DNA from: Polaribacter sp. BAL334
Lineage (GTDB): Bacteria > Bacteroidota > Bacteroidia > Flavobacteriales > Flavobacteriaceae
NCBI RefSeq assembly: GCF_015767435.1
Contig: NZ_JADWOV010000253.1
Span: forward strand, 1 to 37,200
Direction of reading: 5' to 3'
Length of the DNA: 37,200 nucleotides
This document shows, one piece after another, positions 27,027 through 35,032 of this stretch. Made by a program: the position numbers and the translations under genes. Every line of letters begins with the position of its first letter. Position 1 is the stretch's first letter. The notes under the pieces are model-generated. The model ran no database searches. It saw nothing but the letters and a program-made list of their open reading frames with translations, and was not told the DNA's origin.

Positions 27027-27185
27027 ATGAAAGAATACAAAGTAATTACTTGGAAAATGGGCATGACAAAAAACGAAATTCGTTTAGAAGAAACCCTAAA
27101 TCTTTATGCAAGAGAAGGTTGGGTTGTAACTCACATTTCTGAACACTCTACAAGAATTGTTTTTGAAAGAGACAAAAATCGATAA
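27027..27185 (+). CDS. Small DUF4177-like protein
   Basis: A 52-residue protein with MKEYKVITWKMGM, LNLYAREGWVVTHIS and RIVFERDK. Two beta strands, a helix, then strands ending in an FER motif fit the DUF4177 family of small proteins of unknown function. ATG at 27027 and TAA at 27183-27185; the next gene starts two bases later. It is too short to be picked up by most length cut-offs, but it is well spaced between its neighbours. Confidence 0.8.
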   Translation: MKEYKVITWKMGMTKNEIRLEETLNLYAREGWVVTHISEHSTRIVFERDKNR

Positions 27186-27187
27186 TC

Positions 27188-27682
27188 ATGAAAGTGTTTA
27201 AAGAAGAACAACGTTTTACGCAACTTTGGTTGATCATCATTATTATTTTCAGTTCCTTAGTTCCTATTGGAGTGATGATTAATGAATATCAAAATGACAA
27301 AAATTCGTTTTCTTTGGAAATGGTTTTGCTGATTAGTTTAGTGATTTTATTGCCATTAGGAATTATTTTTCTATTCAAACTTTCAACGAGAATTGACGAA
27401 CAAGGCATCCACTATCAATTTTTTCCTTTCCACTTTTCTTTCAAAAAAATTGGTTGGAATGAAATCTCAAAAGCCTATGTGAGAACCTATGATCCTATTG
27501 GAGATTATGGTGGTTGGGGTTTGAAAGGTGGAAAATTATTCAGCAAAAAGGGAAAAGCCATCAATGTTTCTGGAGATATTGGCATTCAATTAGAACTCAA
27601 AAATGGGAAAAAATTATTAATCGGAACTCAAAAAGAATCCGAAGCAAAAAGTGTGTTAGAAACCTATCAAAATAAAATGTGA
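27188..27682 (+). CDS. Membrane protein with PH-like C-terminal domain
   Basis: A 164-residue protein of two membrane helices (about 13-31 and 44-63) followed by a soluble beta-rich part (LSTRIDEQGIHYQFFPFHFSFKKIGWNEISKAYVRTYDP and LELKNGKKLLIGTQK). The DEQGIHY..W.EI pattern is that of bacterial PH-like membrane-proximal domains. The function is unknown. It starts two bases after the DUF4177 gene, and its TGA overlaps the ATG of the hydrolase, so the three are cotranscribed. Confidence 0.82.
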   Translation: MKVFKEEQRFTQLWLIIIIIFSSLVPIGVMINEYQNDKNSFSLEMVLLISLVILLPLGIIFLFKLSTRIDEQGIHYQFFPFHFSFKKIGWNEISKAYVRTYDPIGDYGGWGLKGGKLFSKKGKAINVSGDIGIQLELKNGKKLLIGTQKESEAKSVLETYQNKM

Positions 27683-28590
27683 TGATTAAAGTGATACTTT
27701 ATACTGCCATAACCGTTTTCACTGCAATTAGTGCATTTGCACAAATCAAAACGGAAGAAATCAACTTCAACAATGGGGTGATTCAATTGCCTGGAACATT
27801 GACTTATACTTCCGAAAAAAGTCCGTTGATAATTTGGGTTCACGGTTCTGGTGGTGTGGATAGAAATGGAAGTCCTGCAAATTATATACAGCAATTTCGG
27901 AAAGCTGTCAATCAAGAAAATATTGCATTTTTCAGCTATGATAAACGAACTGCAAATCCAAAAAATGCCGCTTTTTTGAATGATATTTTGATAGAAGATT
28001 TTGTGAGCGATGTAGAAGTGGTCATTTCACATTTTAAAAATGATGCACGTTTTAGCAGCATTATTTTAATAGGTCACAGTCAAGGATCTTTATTGGCTAT
28101 GATGGCATCAAAAAATGTAGATGCATACATTTCTTTGGCGGGTGCTGGAGAAACAATTGACAAAATAATCATCAGACAAATCACCAATCAAAATGCTTCC
28201 TTGGGAGAAATTACAGCTCAACATTTCAAAGAATTGAAAGAAACTGGGAGTATCAAAGAAGTAAATCCAAATCTAATCTCACTATTTGCTCCTCAAAATC
28301 AAGCGTTTTTTAGTTCTTGGGTGGCATTGAATCCAATTGATGAAATCAAAAAAGTAAGGATTCCCACATTGATTATTCAGGGTGATAAAGACATTCAAGT
28401 ATTGATTTCCGATGCTGAAAACTTATCAAAAGCAGCCCCAGATGCACAATTTGTGATTATTAAAAACATGAATCATGTGTTGAAAACTATTGAAAAAGAC
28501 GAAGACAATTTAAAATCATACATGACAGATAGTTTTCCAATTTCGGAAGTATTGATCAAAGAAATTACAAACTTTATACTAAAAAAATAG
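27682..28590 (+). CDS. Secreted alpha/beta-hydrolase
   Basis: A 302-residue protein from the ATG at 27682 (the frame also has a GTG one codon earlier). A signal peptide covers about 1-21 (MIKVILYTAITVFTAISAFAQ). The oxyanion HGSGG motif is near 54-58. The catalytic triad is Ser133 in GHSQGS, Asp237 in QGDKD and His265 in MNHVL. It is a serine hydrolase of the esterase/dienelactone-hydrolase type acting in the periplasm, with unknown substrate. It is translationally linked to the preceding PH-like gene. Confidence 0.92.
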   Translation: MIKVILYTAITVFTAISAFAQIKTEEINFNNGVIQLPGTLTYTSEKSPLIIWVHGSGGVDRNGSPANYIQQFRKAVNQENIAFFSYDKRTANPKNAAFLNDILIEDFVSDVEVVISHFKNDARFSSIILIGHSQGSLLAMMASKNVDAYISLAGAGETIDKIIIRQITNQNASLGEITAQHFKELKETGSIKEVNPNLISLFAPQNQAFFSSWVALNPIDEIKKVRIPTLIIQGDKDIQVLISDAENLSKAAPDAQFVIIKNMNHVLKTIEKDEDNLKSYMTDSFPISEVLIKEITNFILKK

Positions 28591-28609
28591 TAACTAATTA
28601 TTCGCTAAA

Positions 28610-28777
28610 ATGTCTAAAAAGAAAGCATTTGCACTACGTATTAATGAAGACATGCTCAATGCTATTGAAAAATGGGCTGCAGATGAATTTCGTTCTACAA
28701 ACGGACAAATAGAATGGATGCTGCAACAATCTTTAAAAGATGCCAAAAGAGACCCTAAAAAAAACCAAGAAGCGTAA
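28610..28777 (+). CDS. Small ribbon-helix-helix (Arc-like) DNA-binding protein
   Basis: A 55-residue protein (MSKKKAFALRINEDMLNAIEKW...) with the ribbon strand KAFALRI, helix A NEDMLNAIEKWAADE, and helix B RSTNGQIEWMLQQSLKDA, the Arc/MetJ-type fold. It follows the hydrolase by 19 bases and is probably cotranscribed with it. Proteins of this size often regulate their own operon; the inverted repeat at 25997-26015 is a possible but unproven target. The gene is short but has a good start, basic N-terminus and clear stop. Confidence 0.85.
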   Translation: MSKKKAFALRINEDMLNAIEKWAADEFRSTNGQIEWMLQQSLKDAKRDPKKNQEA

Positions 28778-28809
28778 ATTTATTATTAATGTTAGGAATA
28801 TTATTTTTT

Positions 28810-29610
28810 TTAAAAAGTAAGCTTCTCTTTCATACTTTCCCAAGTTTTTTCTGAAAGAATGGATTTGAAATCAGTTGATTTGTCTTTGCTATATTCAAGA
28901 ATATATTCCGCTCTTTCTTTAGAATCAGGATGTGTACTTATCCATGAAACTATGGATGGTAATTGACTATCAGCCAATGACAATCTGTATAAAAAATCTG
29001 CAAAAGGCGCTGGATTTACATTGGCATTTGTTAAATAATCAACAGCTTTAATATCTGCTTCTTTCTCTAAACTTCTATCAAAAGCTGATGATGAAAGTGT
29101 TTTCGCTGCTTGTTTTACAATCTCTCCTCCTGCACTACCTGTAGTTATGGAAATCAGTACTGAAAAACCGATTTCTTTCACCAATTTTTTCATGACATGT
29201 TGCATTTGAATGTGTGCCATTTCATGCCCAATGACTCCCACCAATTCATCTTGATGTTCAGCATCTGAAATCAATCCAGTGTAAATAACCAAATGACCAT
29301 TAGGAAGTGCAAATGCATTCACTTCATCAGAATTCAACAAATGAACTTTGAAAAATTCTTTATCAAAATCATTGGCTTCACTAATTTTTGAAACAATACT
29401 GTCTATTGATTTTACAAGAATAGGATTTGTATTTTCTGTTTCAGAAGCTTTGAAAGTTTCCCACAACAGGTCTCCTAGTTTTTCTTCGGTTTTATCTGTA
29501 ATTTGTTGCACTTTAAACAAAGAAACCCAATTGACTTGTTGCAGCGCAAACAAAGCCCCAAAAAATAGTAAAACTGTGATTAGTAACTGAGTAAGAGTTT
29601 TTTCCATCAT
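28810..29610 (-). CDS. M48-family metalloprotease
   Basis: About 266 residues from the ATG at 29608-29610; a longer frame from 29655 overlaps the upstream gene and is not needed. An N-terminal membrane segment (about 5-25) precedes the peptidase domain, with HEMAH at about 129-133 (GVIGHEMAHIQMQHVM) and the third metal ligand in SLEKEADIKAVDYL. M48 enzymes include HtpX, BepA and YfgC-type quality-control proteases of the envelope. The start overlaps the stop of the DUF4870-like gene by four bases (ATGA), so it closes a tightly coupled operon of four genes. Confidence 0.92.
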   Translation of the reverse strand: MMEKTLTQLLITVLLFFGALFALQQVNWVSLFKVQQITDKTEEKLGDLLWETFKASETENTNPILVKSIDSIVSKISEANDFDKEFFKVHLLNSDEVNAFALPNGHLVIYTGLISDAEHQDELVGVIGHEMAHIQMQHVMKKLVKEIGFSVLISITTGSAGGEIVKQAAKTLSSSAFDRSLEKEADIKAVDYLTNANVNPAPFADFLYRLSLADSQLPSIVSWISTHPDSKERAEYILEYSKDKSTDFKSILSEKTWESMKEKLTF

Positions 29611-30041
29611 CTTGGTTTGCAAATTAAATTTGTTAACGGGCCATACAACCACCATTCTACATGAATTCCTTTGCGCGCTTTAATTGCGGTGTAAATAGTG
29701 GCAATAAACTCAGTGAAATTAAAAATAAAGGCAGTAATCATATACCCAAAATAATTATTTGTCAACGTTTCATCGCCAAAAATAATTCCAATGGTCCACC
29801 AAAAAGCCACACTATTGATAAATAACATGGATACTTGCGATACCAAAGCTTGTGTACAATGCCAACGCACAAAATAGGTTGATTTTCTATTTCCTACATA
29901 AAAAATGAGAGTAGCCAATAAATTTATAATCGGAAAAGGCAGTCCTGCAATAATGGCAATTAATGACATTAAGTAACTGTTAGAAGCTTTTTCTGATTCG
30001 TGATCACCAGGTTCGTAACTAAATTGTTTGATATGTATCAT
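29607..30041 (-). CDS. DUF4870-like membrane protein
   Basis: About 144 residues from the ATG at 30039-30041 (MIHIKQFSYE), overlapping the previous stop by four bases. Three or four membrane helices (AIIAGLPFPIINLLATLIFYV, FINSVAFWWTIGIIFG, YFGYMITAFIFNFTEFIATIY) and the FVRWHCTQALVSQ segment match the DUF4870/Tic20-like family. The ending EWWLYGPLTNLICKPR is unusual and soluble. It probably folds with or near its operon partners in the inner membrane, with function unknown. Confidence 0.82.
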   Translation of the reverse strand: MIHIKQFSYEPGDHESEKASNSYLMSLIAIIAGLPFPIINLLATLIFYVGNRKSTYFVRWHCTQALVSQVSMLFINSVAFWWTIGIIFGDETLTNNYFGYMITAFIFNFTEFIATIYTAIKARKGIHVEWWLYGPLTNLICKPR

Positions 30042-30454
30042 AAGCCTTTTGCAATGTTCCAAATCCAGTTTAAAAGCACAAGCACAATTAAAGGAATGGC
30101 AATTTTAGGTTTTATTAGTAATTTTTCTGCTTTTTGATAAAATTGAAAAAGGGTTCTTTTTTTTCTGACAACATCCAAAACAATCCAAATTGGAGCAATA
30201 ATCATAATTGCTGCAATAATTACACTGAATGGATTGGTATAGATTGCTTCCAAAAAATGCCCTTTTGATAAAGAAATTACCCCTCTTGTTGTGCCACATG
30301 AAGGACAAGGAACATGGGTAACTTCTTTAAACAAACAGACTGTAAAATTATTGGAATCAGTAAAATTTTCCGAAATATTGAAAAACAACCAAGCATAACC
30401 AACACAACATGCTGTAGCAATCAACACATACAACTTGTTGCTGGTCAATGCCAT
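30038..30454 (-). CDS. DUF2752 membrane protein
   Basis: About 138 residues from the ATG at 30452-30454 (MALTSNKLYV). It has a first membrane helix (VLIATACCVGYAWLFFNIS), then the DUF2752 hallmark HVPCPSCGTTRGVISLSKG, a second helix (PFSVIIAAIMIIAPIWIVLDVV) and a third at the C-terminus. The paired cysteines in PCPSCG are the conserved feature of this family, with function unknown. The start overlaps the stop of the TM2 gene by one base (TAATG). A longer frame to 30520 is an extension into the upstream gene. Confidence 0.88.
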   Translation of the reverse strand: MALTSNKLYVLIATACCVGYAWLFFNISENFTDSNNFTVCLFKEVTHVPCPSCGTTRGVISLSKGHFLEAIYTNPFSVIIAAIMIIAPIWIVLDVVRKKRTLFQFYQKAEKLLIKPKIAIPLIVLVLLNWIWNIAKGL

Positions 30455-30792
30455 TATCCTAATATTCGTTGGATTTTTTCCATATTTTTTTCTCTTGTTG
30501 CCGATTGAATCATGAACCAATCAATAATTGCCCAAATTCCCAAACCACCACAAGTTAATAATTTACCAACTCCAAGGCCAGTATCACCAATCATAAATCG
30601 GTCAATTCCCAATTGTCCTGCAAAGATTGAAACGATTAAAATTGTTGAAGGATCATTAAACTGAGTTACTGACAACATTGGCCATTTTGAATCATCAGCA
30701 GCAATCAAACTATTTCTGATAGCATTTACATGATGACTTTCAAAATACTTTCCATTTGACATGATAAACATATCTACTTTTTGTGCTTCCAT
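30454..30792 (-). CDS. TM2-domain protein
   Basis: A 112-residue protein with the TM2 domain in the second half: AGQLGIDRFMIGDTGLGVGKLLTCGGLGIWAIIDWFMI. Its features are the GxxRFMIG motif between helices and the GGLGIWAIIDW second helix. The N-terminal half is soluble (MEAQKVDMFIMSNGKYF). TM2 proteins are small membrane proteins of undefined role. It is the first gene of the operon TM2/DUF2752/DUF4870/M48, in which each start touches the previous stop. Confidence 0.92.
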   Translation of the reverse strand: MEAQKVDMFIMSNGKYFESHHVNAIRNSLIAADDSKWPMLSVTQFNDPSTILIVSIFAGQLGIDRFMIGDTGLGVGKLLTCGGLGIWAIIDWFMIQSATREKNMEKIQRILG

Positions 30793-30940
30793 TATTGATT
30801 TGTTTTATTAGTTTTTTTTGATTGTCAATAATACAAATTCTATTTGAAAAATATAAATAGTTTTTACCAGTTTTTTGAATTAATTGAAAAAAAGAATTTG
30901 ATGTGTATCATTATTTTAATCAATAGTCAAAAAGATTTTT

Positions 30941-31053
30941 TTGCCACGAATTCACCAATTTTATAAAATTCAATAGAATAATTGTTTTCATCTTTAATGA
31001 AAATTCGAATTTATTGGATTCATAGTTATAAAAAATTCGTGAATTCGTGGCAA
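30941..31053. repeat. 113-bp dispersed palindromic repeat, copy 2
   Basis: TTGCCACGAATT at 30941-30952 and AATTCGTGGCAA at 31042-31053. The inner sequence matches copy 1 (11920-12032) at most positions, including the TTTTCATCTTTAATGAAAA hairpin. It is placed between the TM2 operon and the PBP1A gene, both on the minus strand. Confidence 0.8.
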
Positions 31054-31068
31054 ATTTATGATACTACA

Positions 31069-33426
31069 TCACTCAATAATCTTGTTGATATTTAAAGTAT
31101 CTAATTGCTGAATGCTATCTAACAATCTGAGTTTTTCAGCTTCTAATATGGAATCTCTAACTAGCAATGACCTTACATAAGTACTGTCATTTTTAAAGGT
31201 TGCTGTTGATTCTTCCGAAGAAAATTCACTAAATGGCGGACAAGGAAAATACTTAAAATCATAGGTAAAATTGGTCAACATTGGATTTCTCCAACTACTC
31301 ATTCCTTTGAAAATACTTGCCACCATTGGCAATGCTGTACTTGCGCCCGAACCAAAACGTGTAGTGCTAAATTGCACTCTTTTATCCAAAGTACCTACCC
31401 AAGCTCCTACTACAATTTCTGGTGAACATCCTATAAACCAACCATCACCATTGTTTTGAGTGGTGCCTGTTTTTCCAATGATATTATAAGGAATTTGGTA
31501 ATTCTGAATACTGGCTCCTGTGCCATTTGTCATCGCAAATTCCATCATTTTTTGTAAGTTTTTAACGCTGTTATAACTCGCAACTCTTCCATTATATTTG
31601 GGTGCTGCTTTAAACAACACAACGCCATTTTGGTCTTCAATTCTTTCAATAATATAAGGTGTCACTTGATTTCCGCCATTGGAAATAGTGGCATAAGCTT
31701 TTACCATTTCAAACAAACTGATATCTGCTGTGCCCAACACAATGGAAGGAAATTTAGGAATCTTTGATTCAATTCCCATTTTTCGAGCTTGTTCAATCAC
31801 TCTGTTTACACCCGTTTTTATCTGAATTGCCACAGAAGCTGTGTTTACCGAATTTGCCAACGCTCCATACATGCTGTAACTTCCTCCATAAGTTCCATTG
31901 GCATTTCTGGGTTTCCAACCATCATATCTTTTGTAAGTCAACAATTGATTGTCAAAAAATTCGCAAGGTTCAATTCCTGCTTCCAAACCTGCTAAATAGG
32001 TAATTGGTTTGAAGGTAGAACCCACTTGCTTTTTATTTTGAATTTGATCATATTGAGAAAAACCATAATCAATGCCGCCCAAATAGCCTAAAATACTGCC
32101 ATTTCTGCTATTCATCACTAAAATTCCCGTGTGCAATCTGTTGATTGAACTGATGATAGAATCTTGAAGCGATTGCATTTTATTTTGATACCCCTCTCCT
32201 ATTTCCCAGTATTTTCTCAATCCTTTTTTACTCACAAAATCCTTGATTTCTTGCTCACTTTTGTTGGCTGCTTTGAGTGCTTTCACCTCAGGATGATTGT
32301 TGACCAATTTCTCTATAAAAGCCTCTTTTCCTCCTTGAGTGGTGGCACTTGTCCAATACAAATCCATCAATTTTTGAAGTCTATCCATGTTTCTTTTCAT
32401 GGCATTTTCAGCATATTTTTGAACAGATGGATTGATGGTGGTGTAAATCTTTAAACCATCCAATTCCAAATCATAAATATGCCCTTCTTTTGTTGGATTT
32501 TGTTCAGCCCAAGCATTGAATTCTTTCTTCACAAATTCCTTATAATAATTGGCAATAGACGAAATTTTGGGAGGTGCAACATATTTTAGTTTCAATGGTT
32601 TTTTTGCTTTTTCAGCCTCTTCCTCAGTCAAATACCCATATTTTACCATTTGACTCAGCACCACATTTCTTCTGTTTTCCGATCTTTCTGGTTGCGTTCT
32701 TGGATTGTAAAAAGAAGGCGCTTTCAATACGCCCACCAACGTAGCACACTCCGCAAGAGATAATTTTTTAGGAGTTCTATTAAAAAATCGTTGAGCCGCT
32801 TTTTCAATGCCGTATAAATTTTCGCCAAAAGAAACCGTATTGAAATACAACAACAACAATTCGTTTTTGGTGTACACACTTTCCAATCTTCTGGCAATAA
32901 TCACTTCTCTCATTTTATTGATGAGCGTGGAAAAAGCATATTGTTTTTTTCTACCAAAAATATTTTTGGCAATTTGTTGTGTAACAGTACTTCCACCACC
33001 TTTTCCTTGTTGCAACAATAACGATTTGATAATAACCCGTGCATAACTCCTATAATCAATGCCTTTGTGCTCATAAAAACGCACATCTTCTGTGGCAACT
33101 AGTGCATCAACCAAATAGGTATTCAATTCTGTGCTGTCAATATTGGACCTGTTTTGCAAAAAATAGGTTGCCAAAACCGTTTTTTGACTACTATACAGGG
33201 TGGAAGTAATTGGATTTTTTAGATTTCGCAATTCAGCTTGTTTCGGAATTTTTCCAAAAACACCCAAATAGGTGAGCAAAAAAACAAATAGTACAAATGC
33301 ACAAATGGAAGAAAATCCGTAAAATGCTGATTTAAAAGGATGTTTGATGATAAATTGTAGGGTTTTCTTACAAAATTCTTGTAATTTTTTAGCTTGTATA
33401 GTCAAAAAAGGTAGTAATTGCTGCAT
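31069..33426 (-). CDS. Class A penicillin-binding protein (PBP1A)
   Basis: A 785-residue bifunctional peptidoglycan synthase. A single membrane anchor (about 32-56) precedes a GT51 glycosyltransferase domain with EDVRFYEHKGIDYRS (catalytic Glu113) and GGSTVTQQIAKN (about 142-153). The transpeptidase domain follows, with nucleophile Ser470 in GSTFKP (SxxK, Lys473), the SVN motif near 530 and KTG at 652-654. It polymerises and cross-links murein at the outer face of the inner membrane. It stands alone on the minus strand with no partner gene nearby. Confidence 0.95.
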   Translation of the reverse strand: MQQLLPFLTIQAKKLQEFCKKTLQFIIKHPFKSAFYGFSSICAFVLFVFLLTYLGVFGKIPKQAELRNLKNPITSTLYSSQKTVLATYFLQNRSNIDSTELNTYLVDALVATEDVRFYEHKGIDYRSYARVIIKSLLLQQGKGGGSTVTQQIAKNIFGRKKQYAFSTLINKMREVIIARRLESVYTKNELLLLYFNTVSFGENLYGIEKAAQRFFNRTPKKLSLAECATLVGVLKAPSFYNPRTQPERSENRRNVVLSQMVKYGYLTEEEAEKAKKPLKLKYVAPPKISSIANYYKEFVKKEFNAWAEQNPTKEGHIYDLELDGLKIYTTINPSVQKYAENAMKRNMDRLQKLMDLYWTSATTQGGKEAFIEKLVNNHPEVKALKAANKSEQEIKDFVSKKGLRKYWEIGEGYQNKMQSLQDSIISSINRLHTGILVMNSRNGSILGYLGGIDYGFSQYDQIQNKKQVGSTFKPITYLAGLEAGIEPCEFFDNQLLTYKRYDGWKPRNANGTYGGSYSMYGALANSVNTASVAIQIKTGVNRVIEQARKMGIESKIPKFPSIVLGTADISLFEMVKAYATISNGGNQVTPYIIERIEDQNGVVLFKAAPKYNGRVASYNSVKNLQKMMEFAMTNGTGASIQNYQIPYNIIGKTGTTQNNGDGWFIGCSPEIVVGAWVGTLDKRVQFSTTRFGSGASTALPMVASIFKGMSSWRNPMLTNFTYDFKYFPCPPFSEFSSEESTATFKNDSTYVRSLLVRDSILEAEKLRLLDSIQQLDTLNINKIIE

Positions 33427-33632
33427 TCAATTTCACTGTTAAAAATTAAATAATCGTTCTTCTAACAGCAATCGAAGATATGAAATTATTGAATGTTACC
33501 AATAAATTTATACTGTTGAGAAAATTAAGTAATTCCTTGAATTTCAGAGACTACTGACTCTGAAAATTCCTATTACCTAATACGAAACTTCCAATTTCAT
33601 TTCTTTTACGAATGATTCTCTAATAGAAATAC

Positions 33633-33902
33633 CATTCCGAAGTATTTTTATAACGTTCCGTCACATTATTGATACGTTCCGCCACATTGTTGACACGTTC
33701 CGCTACATTGTTGATACGTTCCGCTAGCGGAACGCACCATTACGATGACGGAACGTACCATTACGATGACGGAACGTACCATTACGATGGCGGAACGTAT
33801 CATTACGATGACGGAACGTACCATTACGATGGCGGAACGTATCAATAATGTGACGGAACGTACCATTAAGATGGCGGAACGTATCATTACGATGGCGGAA
33901 TG
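33633..33902. repeat. Inverted array of 21-bp repeats around a palindrome
   Basis: The motif CGGAACG recurs at 33728, 33749, 33770, 33791, 33812, 33833, 33854, 33875 and (as CGGAATG) 33896. In inverse orientation it recurs at 33717, 33696, 33675, 33654 and (as CATTCCG) 33633. Spacing is exactly 21 bases throughout each arm. The centre is the 18-bp palindrome CGTTCCGCTAGCGGAACG (33717-33734). A 31-base stretch, 33654-33684, is an exact reverse complement of 33830-33860. Confidence 0.92.
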
Positions 33903-34081
33903 TATCATTACGACAATAACAAGAAGTATTAAGATGATGACAAGAGGCATCAATTAGGTGCAAAATATAAATCATTAAAAAATATCATTTTATTTTACTC
34001 CGTTAACCAACTTTTTATGATTGTTTTTATATATTGTGATGGAATATGTGGGCTACTATTTTTTGTAAAAAGTTACATAAA

Positions 34082-34107
34082 GTTGCGCATATAAACTAGT
34101 TGGGTTT
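34082..34107 (+). repeat. Right arm of attC-like site S0, start of cassette 1
   Basis: GTTGCGCATATAAACTAG followed by the right core GTTGGGTTT (34099-34107), which fits GTTRRRY. It is complementary to the AAACCCAAC that ends cassette 1 (34877-34885). A left half is not clear; ACCAACTTTTTATGATTG (about 34007-34024) is a weak candidate. It may be an eroded attC or an attI-like primary site. Confidence 0.5.
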
Positions 34108-34148
34108 AATTATGAAATTCGATAAAATAAGAAAGAAAAAAAAATAGA

Positions 34149-34878
34149 ATGAACTTACAATACTATTCATATAAAGAAGATAAAGTTTATGAATATAATT
34201 CTAATATAGTTTCAAAAATATTGGAGAAAAAAAATAGTTTTGACTTTACATCAAAATTTGAATTATCTATCGTTAAAGAAACTACTTCTCTACATATTTA
34301 TAGAATTGAAAATAATTACCATTTAAGTTTAATCGAGTTTAATGAAAAATCGCAAGAAAGAACTGGAATTAAAATTGAAAATTTAGGAATAGTCAATAAT
34401 TTCATAGATAATTACATAAATGAATTAGATTTTAAAGTAACTAAAAATTCTATTGAAAAATATAGCATTGTAAAAGATAAAGAAGATAAAGAGAAATTCA
34501 AAAAGTGGAAAATTGAATATGAAAAAAAGAGAGAAAAAGAAAAATTTGACTTTTTAAAACCTATTTTATTAACATTAGGAATTATTTTTATTTTTGGAAT
34601 TTCTTTTTACTATTGGAATTCAGAGGAGTATAAATTTATTTTTAGTAAAAATGATTTTGTAAAAGCAGAAATAATTGATATAAAGATGGTTCATATTGGA
34701 AAAGGTTATTATTACAAAAAAATTAATATTTGAATATGAATTTGAAAACAAAAAATTTAAAAGTGAAAAAACAGTTGGAAAAAGAGTTGGAAGAAAACAA
34801 ATTGGAGATTTTCTAAAATTAAAAATATCTACAGAAAATCCTGAAAGAAATAAAGTAGTAGGTTATTATAATAACTAA
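34149..34878 (+). pseudogene. Cassette-1 membrane protein, frameshifted at an A7 run
   Basis: Two overlapping frames, 34149-34733 (194 residues) and 34696-34878, read as one protein if one base is skipped in the run of seven A at 34716-34722. The join then reads HIGKGYYYKK then LIFEYEFENKKF. The N-terminal half is soluble and charged, with a single membrane helix near residues 137-155 (PILLTLGIIFIFGISFYYW). The C-terminal AEIIDIKMVHIGKG... plus beta strands and KLKISTENPERNKVVGYY resembles a DUF3592-like extracytoplasmic domain. The break could be inactivation, a sequencing error in a homopolymer or transcriptional slippage. The gene ends inside the attC-like left core, as cassette genes often do. 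Confidence 0.7.
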
Positions 34879-35013
34879 ACCCAACACTGTGTATAAAAAA
34901 TTGCTACTTTTAGCTTTACCAAAGTTTGTTGCTCTTTTGCCAACTTCAGAATTTCCGTTGGAAATTCCTCGTTGTCAAAACCGCAACTTTCTTTATACAA
35001 AAACGTTATGGGC
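34879..35013 (+). repeat. attC-like site S1 (cassettes 1/2)
   Basis: The left core ACCCAAC (34879-34885) fits RYYYAAC and the right core is GTTATGGGC (35005-35013). Inner arms GTATAAAAAATTGC and GCAACTTTCTTTATAC pair. The loop carries GAATTTCC-GTT-GGAAATTC, an eight-base stem. The right core matches the end of cassette 2 (GCCCATAAC), not that of cassette 1. Confidence 0.7.
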
Positions 35014-35032
35014 AACCTAAAAACAGACAGTA

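Larger units (their letters stand above)
33427..34148. other. Boundary region between core genes and cassette array
   Basis: This 722-base gap holds the inverted 21-bp repeat tract (33633-33902) and the first attC-like right core (34082-34107). Small open frames in the repeat tract exist in several frames, but they vary only at non-synonymous positions and are not called as genes. 33427-33630 and 33960-34080 are A/T-rich with nothing recognised. Confidence 0.75.

Noticed and set aside
31271..33098. Several short forward and reverse frames inside the PBP1A gene
   Set aside because: They are shadows of a fully conserved class A PBP reading frame.
33633..33902. CRISPR array
   Set aside because: The units are contiguous 21-bp repeats with no unique spacers, orientation flips in the middle, and there are no cas genes.
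33666..33975. Reverse-strand repeat ORFs (VMVRSVIVMIRSAI..., RHRNGTFRHRNDTF...)
   Set aside because: They are by-products of the 21-bp repeat lacking stops in several frames, with no start context or conservation signal.
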